Shown: positions 29,901 to 37,365 of the stretch, piece after piece | Numbering within the stretch: position 1 is the first letter of the stretch | Layout of the letters: each line of letters starts with the position of its first letter | Assembly (NCBI RefSeq): GCF_006517395.1 | Contig: NZ_VDCY01000018.1 | Location: 1-55,096, forward strand | Origin: Terrilactibacillus laevilacticus | GTDB taxonomy: Bacteria; Bacillota; Bacilli; Bacillales; Sporolactobacillaceae | Direction: 5' to 3' | Length of the DNA: 55,096 bases | The notes under the pieces: model-generated | Seen by the model: only the letters and a program-made list of their open reading frames with translations | Told to the model about the DNA's origin: nothing | Databases searched by the model: none | Program-made: the position numbers and the translations under genes

Positions 29901-30472
29901 GGTTTATTGATTCAGTTGGATTTGATCTCTATTCAAAAATGCTTCAAGATGCAGTAAATGAAAAAAGAGGCCAGGTTCAAGAAAAAACACAGGATCAAGT
30001 GACATTAGATATTGAAACAGATGCCTACATTCCAGATAGCTATATCGAGGATTCACTGCAAAAAATAGATATGTACAAACGTTTTAAAGACATCGACTCA
30101 ATGAAAGATATTGCCGAACTACAAGATGAAATGATCGATCGGTTCGGTGATTACCCGGCTGAAGTCGATGAATTGTTCACGGCTTCAAAAATTAAGGTCA
30201 TTGCACAACAGTTGTTTGTTGAACAAATTAAGCAGAATAAACAACAATTACAGCTCATTTTCTCAGAAGATGGATCGAAAAAAATTGATCGTGTGAAATT
30301 ATTTGAAACGGTCAGCCAAATGGGAAAAGGTATTGGGCTTGGAGCTGAAGGACAAAAAATTAAATTAACCATTAAAACAGCAAACAGAACATCTAATGCC
30401 TCTCTAAATGACTTTTTAAAGCCATTAGAAACGATATATCAATCTCAGTTAGAAGAGGAAAAAGTAGGTTAA
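26933..30472 (+). CDS. mfd: Transcription-repair coupling factor Mfd
   Basis: About 1180 residues. An N-terminal UvrB-like module (SGLAGSAKSLW, PGEFSVRGGIIDVYPL) is followed by an RNA-polymerase-interaction domain near 490-560 (YVVHIDHGIGKYIG). SF2/RecG-like translocase motifs follow: Walker A GDVGYGKTEVA, DEEQRFG, TATPIPRTL, QLRGRVGRS. The C-terminal autoinhibitory domain ends the protein. It removes stalled polymerase and recruits UvrA. GTG 26933 (8 bases after GGGAGGG) is preferred over ATG 26927 (2 bases). Confidence 0.97.
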   Translation: MLGLKTYFENHIQDVDMILEGYHEGMKNQLVSGLAGSAKSLWLSSLFLKRDKTMVVVTHNLLQAQKLYDDLEDLVDSESIYLYPVNDLIASEIAISSPELLSGRIDVLNHLVKKEKAIIIIPIAGFKRLLAPSYLWEAGMQSFTIGDVIDLKEVMQHFVSTGYVRETMVTAPGEFSVRGGIIDVYPLTEDQPIRIELFDDEIDSIRYFDSDTQRSQEKIKQITIGPAKEMILFPEQIEQLQEELESALSKTLQKVRDKTVKEALSTHIGEEIEALRQGQIFQGISKYIALLYKKQTTILDYLPANSLVVIDEVSRVQETSDQLDREEAEWQTALLQKGEIVRDITLSKNWNIILEEIHQPTLLLSLFLRHHGHIQPQNILNVSCRTMQNFHGQINLLHTECERWQKSHYAVVFLASSKERAIKLENVLKDYNIDAHYIERKSVPQASINHITIGHLESGFELPAQKLAVITEKEIFNRKVTKKSRRNKKLTNAERLKNYNELNIGDYVVHIDHGIGKYIGIQTLEVNGIHKDYMHIVYKGNDKLYVPVEHIDQVQKYVGSDGKEPKLYALGGTEWKKVKRKAKSSIQDIADDLIKLYAEREASKGYAFSPDGNEQQAFDAAFPYQETDDQLQAIEEIKKDMEKTRPMDRLLCGDVGYGKTEVALRAAFKAIADGKQVAFLVPTTILAQQHFETSLERFEDFPVNIGLLSRFRSRKQQQEVLDGLKKGTVDMVIGTHRLLSKDVVYKDLGLLIVDEEQRFGVTHKEKIKKLKANVDVLTLTATPIPRTLHMSMLGVRDLSVIETPPENRFPVQTYVTEYSGALIKEAIERELARGGQVYFLYNRVETIQRMAEQISTLVPDAKVTFAHGQMKETELESTMIDFLEGAYDVLVSTTIIETGVDIPNVNTLIVHHADRMGLSQLYQLRGRVGRSNRVAYAYFTYERDKVINEAAEKRLQAIKEFTELGSGFKIAMRDLSIRGAGNLLGAEQHGFIDSVGFDLYSKMLQDAVNEKRGQVQEKTQDQVTLDIETDAYIPDSYIEDSLQKIDMYKRFKDIDSMKDIAELQDEMIDRFGDYPAEVDELFTASKIKVIAQQLFVEQIKQNKQQLQLIFSEDGSKKIDRVKLFETVSQMGKGIGLGAEGQKIKLTIKTANRTSNASLNDFLKPLETIYQSQLEEEKVG

Positions 30473-30616
30473 ACAAGCTATGTTGTCAGCGCTTCATCAG
30501 ATGATTTTCCAATTTCATGAATAGTTCAAGGTGATAAGTAAAATACTAGCAATAGAATTAACATTTACTTTTGTTGGCATAATCTTTACTCACATTCATG
30601 AAAGAGAGGAAATTGT

Positions 30617-31153
30617 ATGAAAGCAACTGGCATAGTTCGTCGAATAGATGATTTGGGAAGGGTCGTTGTACCAAAGGAGATAAGGAGAACTTTACGTATT
30701 CGCGAAGGGGATCCGTTAGAAATTTTTGTTGATCGAGATGGTGAAGTCATTCTGAAAAAATATTCTCCAATAAGTGAACTTGGTGATTTTGCAAGTGAAT
30801 ATGCAGAATCACTTGCAGATAACTCAGGTTGTTTGGTTTTTGTAACAGATCGTGACGCTGTAATAGCCGTCGCCGGTGGGTCAAAAAAAGATTACTTAAA
30901 CAAGAGCATAGCTTCAATTGTTGAAGATGCCATGAATCAACGGAAGACCATTTTTGAAGAAAAACAAGGTAGTGAACTCATTCAAGGACAAGACGATTTA
31001 ACGGGTCCTTATGTTATTGCACCTATTATTGCCGGTGGAGATCCAATCGGGGCAACCATTTTAATTATGAAAGACCAAAAAACGATAGGACAAGTTGAAT
31101 TAAAGTTGGCTGAAACAGCCGCGGGCTTCTTAGCTAGACAAATGGAGAGCTAA
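30617..31153 (+). CDS. spoVT: Stage V sporulation regulator SpoVT
   Basis: 178 residues: an AbrB-like N-terminal DNA-binding domain (KATGIVRRIDDLGRVVVPKE) and a C-terminal GAF-like domain. It is a forespore regulator that tunes sigma-G genes. It has the same N-terminal fold as the abrB product in this window. Confidence 0.97.
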   Translation: MKATGIVRRIDDLGRVVVPKEIRRTLRIREGDPLEIFVDRDGEVILKKYSPISELGDFASEYAESLADNSGCLVFVTDRDAVIAVAGGSKKDYLNKSIASIVEDAMNQRKTIFEEKQGSELIQGQDDLTGPYVIAPIIAGGDPIGATILIMKDQKTIGQVELKLAETAAGFLARQMES

Positions 31154-31159
31154 AAGAGG

Positions 31160-31418
31160 AGTCACCAAATGATAGTACGAATCTCGGCGCCCACTTGTTT
31201 TTACCGGTTCTCATGTAGCGGATACAGATCTCTAGCTAAAATCGCTCAACGTGCGAATAGCGCCTAAAGCGACCACATCATGTGGAAAGCGGTCCTAAGG
31301 AATAGCACAGCTCTTAGCTTTCCGACGCTCAGGACGGGCTAGTACTGGCGTTTCTTGCAGGATGCCAGCGTACTTAGCCAGTAACCCTTTTCATTTGTCA
31401 CCTTTTTGAATACGCACT
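31160..31418 (-). repeat. REP1 element, full length, inverted (copy D)
   Basis: Begins AGTCACCAAATGATAGTACG, continues with CGGCGCCCACTTGTTTTTAC and ends CATTTGTCACCTTTTTGAAT. It is the reverse complement of copy B in outline, with CATCCTGC and CCGTCCTG hairpins inside. It begins within 10 bases of the spoVT stop and precedes its terminator. Confidence 0.9.
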
Positions 31419-31450
31419 ATAACACTTTTCTTATTAATAATCATAATAAC

Positions 31451-31490
31451 AGGACTTACTCAATCTACCAGTGGGTGAGTCCTTTTTATT
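31451..31490 (+). terminator. Terminator downstream of spoVT, beyond REP1
   Basis: AGGACTTACTC pairs (with G-T wobbles) with GGGTGAGTCCT, followed by five T. Confidence 0.85.
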
Positions 31491-31676
31491 GTTTGACTTT
31501 TTTCTAAGAGATTGTGGTTAGTTGTTTTTGGTTAGTAGGCAAGGCTTTAAACTTAACTTTTTGTGGAGATTTTAACTAGGGTATTGTCATGATTCCTTTA
31601 AAAGAAGATACGGTAGCTGATCTACTATGATATAATCCATTTTAACGACCACTTATTGAAAAGGTGAATATATTAA

Positions 31677-33269
31677 ATGAACCGTTTGATATGGCAAGGG
31701 ACGTTTGTTTTGTCTCTTGCAGCTCTTGTTGTAAAAGTATTAAGTGCGATCTATCGTATTCCTTATCAAAATTTAGCTGGTGACGTTGGGTTTTATGTTT
31801 ATCAACAAGTATATCCGTTTTATGCATTAGCTATTGTCCTTAGTGGAACAGGATTTCCCATCGTCATATCGAAATATTTATCAGAGGCGAATGAAAGAAA
31901 TAAAAAATATATCGGTCATGTATTCATTCATGCTTTTATTGTTGTTTTTTTATTTTCTATCGTGTTATTTTTCTTATTATTTTTCGGTGCGCCATCCCTA
32001 TCCAAATGGATGGGAGATTTAAAATTGGTATCACTGCTTCGAATGGTGGCTTTTATCTACCTCTTCATCCCGTTTTTATCCATCATTCGCGGTGATTTTC
32101 AAGGACTTATGTGCAATATGTCACCAACCGCTATCTCCCAAATATGTGAGCAAACCACTCGAGTTGGGATTATACTCGGCCTATCTCTATTTTTATACCA
32201 TCACCACGGTGGACCTTATCAATTTGGCCGAGCGGCTATTTTTGGCTCCGTGATGGGGCCGTTTGTATCGCTTACGGTCTTAATGACGATCTATGTAAAA
32301 TACAGGATAAAAGAACCTTTATCTTTTCCATTTTTCTACTTGGACAAGCCATTAATAAAATCATTGTTCATTGAGGGAATAACTTTCTCTTTATTATCAA
32401 TGACCATTGTTGCATTTCAATTTGTGGATGTCATGTCTTTAATTCCGATTCTTCAACATTTTCACTTTAAGGCTGTAAAGATCGCAAAAGGCATTTTTGA
32501 TCGATCTTATCCACTCATTCAACTTGGGATGGCCGTAGCAACAACGATGGCCATCGCTTTTATTCCTGTACTGAGTAGGTTAAAATATGACAAAGACCAT
32601 GATCAGGTAAAAAGCCGCGTTTCACTTATCTTAAGAGTAACGATCGTGTTAGGAGCTTCAGCAGCAGTGGGTCTTTTCATCACGGGAACAGAGGTTAGTC
32701 GTCTGTTTTTTGATGATCATTTAGGCGTTCAAACTTTCGTTATCATGGGCCTAAATATTTTTACGATGTCCTTGATTGTGGCTACCTCGACCATACTGCA
32801 AGCCATACAACGGATTTGGAAACCACTTATGTATCTTTGTATCGGTCTTGTGTTTAAGTTGATCTTAAATATGTGCTTTGTGCCCATTCTAGGTGTGACG
32901 GGTGCAGCAATAGCCACAGTATGTGCATCTTTGATTACAGCCATCCTAAATTTACGCTTAATTCAACAATCTTTAAACGTGTTGGTTATGAGTTATTTGC
33001 AAGCCATGAAGTTATGTTTTTCTTTAATTATTATGACGTCTTCTGTTCTGCTTTGGAAAATAATTGCTTATCATTTCTTTATTTTAGGCGAGTTAACTCG
33101 TTTAGAATCTCTTTTTATGTCATTAACAAGCGTCGGTATTGGGCTAATAGTCTTCTTCTTCGTCCTCTTAAGAACAAATCTGTTCACACAAGAAGAACTC
33201 AATGATGTACCGGTGTTGAATAAATACATGAACAAGATAGTAAAAAAGGTCCGTGAAAATGATATTTGA
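31677..33269 (+). CDS. yabM: MOP-superfamily polysaccharide/lipid flippase (YabM)
   Basis: 530 residues, about 14 membrane helices, MatE/SpoVB-type polysaccharide transport family. LAALVVKVLSAIYRIPYQNL and YPLALVLSGTGFP-like sequence (ALAIVLSGTGFPIVISKY) are typical of SpoVB relatives. It probably flips lipid-linked wall or sporulation precursors; the substrate is unknown. AAAGGTGA lies upstream. It heads the yabM-yabN-rqcP group. Confidence 0.9.
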   Translation: MNRLIWQGTFVLSLAALVVKVLSAIYRIPYQNLAGDVGFYVYQQVYPFYALAIVLSGTGFPIVISKYLSEANERNKKYIGHVFIHAFIVVFLFSIVLFFLLFFGAPSLSKWMGDLKLVSLLRMVAFIYLFIPFLSIIRGDFQGLMCNMSPTAISQICEQTTRVGIILGLSLFLYHHHGGPYQFGRAAIFGSVMGPFVSLTVLMTIYVKYRIKEPLSFPFFYLDKPLIKSLFIEGITFSLLSMTIVAFQFVDVMSLIPILQHFHFKAVKIAKGIFDRSYPLIQLGMAVATTMAIAFIPVLSRLKYDKDHDQVKSRVSLILRVTIVLGASAAVGLFITGTEVSRLFFDDHLGVQTFVIMGLNIFTMSLIVATSTILQAIQRIWKPLMYLCIGLVFKLILNMCFVPILGVTGAAIATVCASLITAILNLRLIQQSLNVLVMSYLQAMKLCFSLIIMTSSVLLWKIIAYHFFILGELTRLESLFMSLTSVGIGLIVFFFVLLRTNLFTQEELNDVPVLNKYMNKIVKKVRENDI

Positions 33270-33366
33270 TTTTGCTAAATATCGGTTCAACCGAAACGAG
33301 CAGAATAAGTTTTCGTGTATACCTTGACATTGCTTGTAATATATGAACTTGAAAGGTGTTGACTCC

Positions 33367-34800
33367 GTGGAATATAAGATTGTTGTAATTGGTCTTGGTG
33401 CGGGTGATTTAGACCAACTTACTATGGGTATATATCGTAAATTAAAACAAACGGATCATTTGTATTTACGGACAAGCGATCATCCAATTATTCAAGAGCT
33501 TGAACAAACGGAAAATTTAACTTACACAACGTTTGATCATGTCTACGAGTCTTATGGACAATTTGAAGAGGTATATGATCATATTGCTGATACGTTATTC
33601 GAACAAGTAAAACTAGTCGGAGAGTTAACTTACGCAGTCCCTGGCCATCCCATGGTGGCTGAGAGAACGGTCCAACTACTGCTTGAGAGAAGTCAAAAAG
33701 AGAAAGTTAACGTTGAGATTTTAGGTGGACAAAGTTTCTTAGATCCTCTCTTCAGCGCATTAAAAATCGACCCAATTGAAGGCTTAACATTTATTAATGC
33801 TATGGATTTTAATGCTGAAGATTTGCCTTTTAATCATCATCTCGTTATTTGCCAGGTCTATGATCAATTTATTGCCTCAGAAGTGAAACTGGCGCTATTA
33901 GATCATTTGCCCCATGATTATGAAGTGATGGTGATTACATCAGCAGGGAACAAAGATGAGAAAATAGTATCTGTACCTTTACATGAGCTGGATCATGATA
34001 GAGACATTAACAATCTGACAAGTGTTTATGTTCCACCTTTTAAAGAGAAATTAGGGCTATACCATACATTCGCTACATTAAGGCGGATCATTAGGCAGTT
34101 AAGAGGACCAGGAGGGTGTCCTTGGGATAAAGCGCAAACGCATGAATCATTAAGACCCTACCTTGTTGAGGAAACATATGAAGTTCTTGAGGCTATCGAT
34201 GAAGAAGATGATCATCATTTAGTCGAAGAACTAGGAGACGTTTTATTACAAGTGATGCTCCACTCGCAGATCGGTGAAGATGATGGCTATTTTTCTATTG
34301 ATGATGTGATAAGAACGTTAAGCGAGAAACTTGTGCGACGTCATCCGCATGTTTTTGGAGAAAAAGAGGTTCAGACTCTTGAAGATGTGGGTGAAATTTG
34401 GAAACAAGTAAAAGAGAAAGAGCCAGGTAGACAATCAGGTGAGTCAATTCTTCAAAATATTAATGCAGCTCTTCCTCCGATGTTAAAGGCCGTAGACTAT
34501 CAAAAGCAAATTGAAAAACAGGGGATAAAGCTAATAGATGGTGATCCTTGGAAGAAACTTTCCGATCTTTTGGATGATTATGCAGCATCAAAGGATGAAA
34601 AAAGACTGGGAGACATTTTATTTACCTTAATATATATAGCAAGAACCTATAAACATCATCCTTATCTTTCACTGGAGAAAACGAATAGAGAATTTGCCTC
34701 ACGAGTTCGTCGTGTTGAAAAGGAACTTGGACAACATCAATTCCATGATTTATCAAAAGAGCAAATTCAAACTTTATGGGAAAATAACCAAACTAAATAG
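33367..34800 (+). CDS. yabN: YabN: SAM-methylase-like plus MazG NTP pyrophosphohydrolase
   Basis: About 477 residues. The N-terminal half (about 1-215) is a tetrapyrrole-methylase fold (IVVIGLGAGDLDQLTMGIY, YAVPGHPMVAERTV). The C-terminal half is MazG (LRGPGGCPWDKAQTHESLRP, EETYEVLEAIDEED, EELGDVLLQV with metal-binding EExxE/ExxD). The MazG part hydrolyses NTPs; the methylase-like part's substrate is unknown. GTG at 33367 follows AAAGGTG by about 9 bases and is preferred to the ATG at 33343. Confidence 0.93.
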   Translation: MEYKIVVIGLGAGDLDQLTMGIYRKLKQTDHLYLRTSDHPIIQELEQTENLTYTTFDHVYESYGQFEEVYDHIADTLFEQVKLVGELTYAVPGHPMVAERTVQLLLERSQKEKVNVEILGGQSFLDPLFSALKIDPIEGLTFINAMDFNAEDLPFNHHLVICQVYDQFIASEVKLALLDHLPHDYEVMVITSAGNKDEKIVSVPLHELDHDRDINNLTSVYVPPFKEKLGLYHTFATLRRIIRQLRGPGGCPWDKAQTHESLRPYLVEETYEVLEAIDEEDDHHLVEELGDVLLQVMLHSQIGEDDGYFSIDDVIRTLSEKLVRRHPHVFGEKEVQTLEDVGEIWKQVKEKEPGRQSGESILQNINAALPPMLKAVDYQKQIEKQGIKLIDGDPWKKLSDLLDDYAASKDEKRLGDILFTLIYIARTYKHHPYLSLEKTNREFASRVRRVEKELGQHQFHDLSKEQIQTLWENNQTK

Positions 34801-34905
34801 GTTCGTATTGTGAGATCTTCTTTCTAAGCTTATCTATTAACAGAGAATGGGGAGAAAGAAGGGTCAATAGAAAATAATCAGGATAAATTTAAAGAGGTGT
34901 TTCAT

Positions 34906-35166
34906 ATGCGTTTAGACAAGTTTTTAAAAGTATCACGTTTGATTAAAAGAAGAACGATAGCCAAAGAATTAGCAGATAAAGGTCGCATTGAAATTAATCA
35001 ATTGCCATCAAAAGCAAGTTCAAACGTTAAAGTGGGCGATACGCTCGACATTCATTTTGGCCAAAAAGTCGTCACAGTCAAAATCACTAATTTAAAAGAA
35101 ACGGCTAAGAAAGATGAAGCAGCATCATTATATGAATTAATTAGTGAACAACCTATTGAGAAGTAA
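34906..35166 (+). CDS. rqcP: RqcP (YabO), S4-domain ribosome quality-control factor
   Basis: 86 residues, Hsp15-like S4 RNA-binding domain: MRLDKFLKVSRLIKRRTIAK and GRIEINQLPSKASSNVKVGD. It stabilises peptidyl-tRNA on obstructed 50S subunits while RqcH adds alanine tails. ATG 34906 lies 6-7 bases after AAAGAGGTG; the frame's earlier ATG at 34897 is inside that site. Confidence 0.95.
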   Translation: MRLDKFLKVSRLIKRRTIAKELADKGRIEINQLPSKASSNVKVGDTLDIHFGQKVVTVKITNLKETAKKDEAASLYELISEQPIEK

Positions 35167-35327
35167 GGTATAAGCCTCGTTGTGATCAAGTTGATGAACA
35201 CTCTAAATGAACCTACAATTCACGGCCTATTCATAGGAACCATAAGGCAAGAGACCAGGTTTCATTCTTTTTAAGTTCTAAGTTGGACGACTCCCTCATA
35301 ATTATGTGATAAAGAGGGGGGAGACTG

Positions 35328-35636
35328 ATGGATCAATATTATACGCCGTCGTCGATAAATCGGGACAAGCCAGTCCCCAATCATGATATCATTATGAAAG
35401 GCCGGAAAAAGATTGAAATCACAGGTGTAAAGCATGTGGAGAGCTTTGATCACGAAGAATTTTTACTTGAAACGACAATGGGCTTTCTTGCCATTAAAGG
35501 TAGTCACTTAAAGATGCAGAACTTAAATGTCGAGCAAGGTATTGTTGTCATCGAAGGTAAGATATTTGACATTAGTTATCTCGATGATCAAGACGGAGAC
35601 CATGCTAAAGGGTTCTTTAGCAAGCTATTCAAATGA
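35328..35636 (+). CDS. yabP: Sporulation protein YabP
   Basis: 102 residues, YabP/YqfC family. The core HDIIMKGRKKIEITGVKHVESFDHEEFLLETTMG is characteristic. It is essential for sporulation in B. subtilis and acts in the mother cell with yabQ in cortex formation. It overlaps yabQ by 4 bases. Confidence 0.95.
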   Translation: MDQYYTPSSINRDKPVPNHDIIMKGRKKIEITGVKHVESFDHEEFLLETTMGFLAIKGSHLKMQNLNVEQGIVVIEGKIFDISYLDDQDGDHAKGFFSKLFK

Positions 35637-36211
35637 CACTCAATGAACAATTTGCAACGATGATTGCAATGATCCTTACGGGATTGTGGATTGGCGTGAG
35701 TTTAACCACCTATCACCGCTTTATGCATCCGAACAAAAAGTGGATGTGGACCACAATCCCAACAGATATTTTTTTCTGGATCTGCCAAGGACTACTTATT
35801 TTTTATGTTTTGCTTAAAGTCAATGAAGGCCAAATTCGATTTTATATATTTTTAGCCTTATTATTAGGTTATGTGATGTATAAAGGAATCTTTGAGCGGC
35901 TGTATGCCGTCATATTAGAACGATTTATTGTTCTTGTTGTTTCTGTTTGTCGCTTTCTTAAAAAATGTCTCACAATTTTACTAATACTTCCTCTTCTAAC
36001 CCTATTGAAGCTTGTCCTGATATCATGTAAGATGATATTAAAGTTTATAAAAGCCATTTTATATTTTCTTTTTTGTCTTGTTTTCTATCCGTTAAAATGG
36101 GTATATATTTTTATCGTACCAAAAAGAGTTAGACAAAAGGGAGAAATGGTGGCAAAAAAAGTGGGCACCCTTTGGGCGAAACTCATCAAGATATTTAAAA
36201 GAACGGACTGA
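35633..36211 (+). CDS. yabQ: Spore cortex biosynthesis membrane protein YabQ
   Basis: 192 residues. About five hydrophobic stretches (roughly 10-30, 42-60, 66-84, 95-135, 138-158) are followed by a basic cytoplasmic tail. It localises to forespore membranes and is needed for cortex synthesis. It starts inside the yabP stop (ATGA). Confidence 0.93.
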   Translation: MTLNEQFATMIAMILTGLWIGVSLTTYHRFMHPNKKWMWTTIPTDIFFWICQGLLIFYVLLKVNEGQIRFYIFLALLLGYVMYKGIFERLYAVILERFIVLVVSVCRFLKKCLTILLILPLLTLLKLVLISCKMILKFIKAILYFLFCLVFYPLKWVYIFIVPKRVRQKGEMVAKKVGTLWAKLIKIFKRTD

Positions 36212-36225
36212 GGAGAGGGGATATA

Positions 36226-36606
36226 GTGAAGGCAGCGCGCACAACAGACGTCAGACATATTCGTTCGGAATATGTTCAATCGCAGGAAGTTTACGAGAAA
36301 TTCAGAAAGAAACGGCGAAAGGGACTCATGCGTCGACTTGTGGCATTTGGTATTGTGCTAACTGTAATTGTTGGATTTCTGACTTCTATTATCTCATCAA
36401 AATCAGACCAAATTGATTCAAAACTAACACAGAAAGAGCATCTCGAACAAAAACTTCGTGCTTCGAAGGAAGATGAAAAGGCTCTGAAACATAATATTCG
36501 TTTATTGCATGATAAGGATTATATTGGTGATATCGCACGACGAGATTTTCTCTTATCCAAAAAAGGCGAAATTATTTTTTCTAAGCTTGATATTGACAGT
36601 CATTGA
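36226..36606 (+). CDS. divIC: Septum formation initiator DivIC
   Basis: 126 residues, bitopic FtsB/DivIC family. A basic N-terminus is followed by one membrane helix (about 38-58) and a coiled coil (about 62-100), then IARRDFLLSKKGEIIF. It partners FtsL and DivIB in the divisome. The GTG start follows GAGGAGAGGGG. Confidence 0.95.
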   Translation: MKAARTTDVRHIRSEYVQSQEVYEKFRKKRRKGLMRRLVAFGIVLTVIVGFLTSIISSKSDQIDSKLTQKEHLEQKLRASKEDEKALKHNIRLLHDKDYIGDIARRDFLLSKKGEIIFSKLDIDSH

Positions 36607-36632
36607 CATGCTCTTTTTTTGTTATGTATAAT
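36603..36632 (+). promoter_or_regulatory. Sigma-A promoter of yabR
   Basis: TTGACA, 18 bases, TATAAT; the -35 overlaps the divIC stop codon. Confidence 0.8.
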
Positions 36633-36675
36633 AATATAATATTACATACTGAATTTTAGGAGGAGCATTACTTTT

Positions 36676-37089
36676 ATGTCAATTGAAGTAGGCAGCAAGT
36701 TGCAAGGGAAAGTGTCAGGTATTACAAACTTCGGAGCCTTTATAGATTTACCAGGCGGGAAAACAGGACTCGTTCATATCAGTGAGGTTGCAGATCGTTA
36801 TGTTAAGGATATACATGATGTCCTCACTGTTGGTGATGAAGTGACCGTTAAGGTTCTTCAGGTTGAGACCGATGGAAAAATAGGCCTGTCCATTAGAAAA
36901 GCTGTCGATAAGCCGAGGCCCAAAGGACCAAGAGGCGGAGCTCCACGCGGCGGCGGAAAACGCTTTGTAAAAGAAACAACTTTCGAGGATAAAATGTCTC
37001 GCTTCTTAAAAGATAGTGAAGATCGACTTGCCTCTTTGAAAAGACAAACCGAATCTAAACGTGGTGGACGTGGTGCCCGTAGAGGGTAA
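36676..37089 (+). CDS. yabR: S1-domain RNA-binding protein YabR
   Basis: 137 residues: one S1 domain (about 1-75; GKVSGITNFGAFIDLPGGKT, GLVHISEV) and a basic Gly/Arg/Lys-rich tail (PRPKGPRGGAPRGGGKRF). It belongs to a general-stress/polyribonucleotide-binding-like family. It probably binds RNA or ribosomes; the role is not fixed. It has a strong AGGAGGAG site. Confidence 0.94.
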   Translation: MSIEVGSKLQGKVSGITNFGAFIDLPGGKTGLVHISEVADRYVKDIHDVLTVGDEVTVKVLQVETDGKIGLSIRKAVDKPRPKGPRGGAPRGGGKRFVKETTFEDKMSRFLKDSEDRLASLKRQTESKRGGRGARRG

Positions 37090-37107
37090 ACATCCATTTT
37101 ATATATT

Positions 37108-37141
37108 AAAAAACACTCAGGTGAATTCTGGGTGTTTTTTT
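37108..37141 (+). terminator. Terminator after yabR
   Basis: AAAACAC and GTGTTTT with an inner imperfect stem, followed by T. In B. subtilis two tRNA genes follow here; none is seen in 37142-37353. Confidence 0.88.
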
Positions 37142-37240
37142 ATGCTTAAAGAGGCTGAAATTTATAGGTTGTTTTTTTAGGCTGCCCGCAAACATTGTTG
37201 TTTTTGGCTATTAAAGCTTCATGTAGATGAATCATCAATT

Positions 37241-37328
37241 TATGACAAAGTGCTGAGAAAGGCGTCGAAGACTTTTTTTAATCTTCTCTAATGTTTTGAC
37301 AAATTATGAAGGTCTCATGTGTTTAAAT
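37241..37328 (+). promoter_or_regulatory. spoIIE promoter with Spo0A boxes
   Basis: TTGACA (37296-37301) and TTAAAT (37323-37328) are 21 bases apart, the unusual spacing known for Spo0A-activated spoIIE. The -35 overlaps a perfect 0A box on the other strand (TTTGTCAAA). Further 0A-like sites: GTCGAA near 37264-37269, and TTTGTCATA (minus strand) near 37241-37249. Confidence 0.8.
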
Positions 37329-37365
37329 AGAACATACCAATAATACATTAGGGGTGGTGAAAGGG

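Noticed and set aside
37142-37353. tRNA genes expected between yabR and spoIIE from B. subtilis synteny
   Set aside because: No cloverleaf, T-loop or CCA-type end could be found in this stretch.
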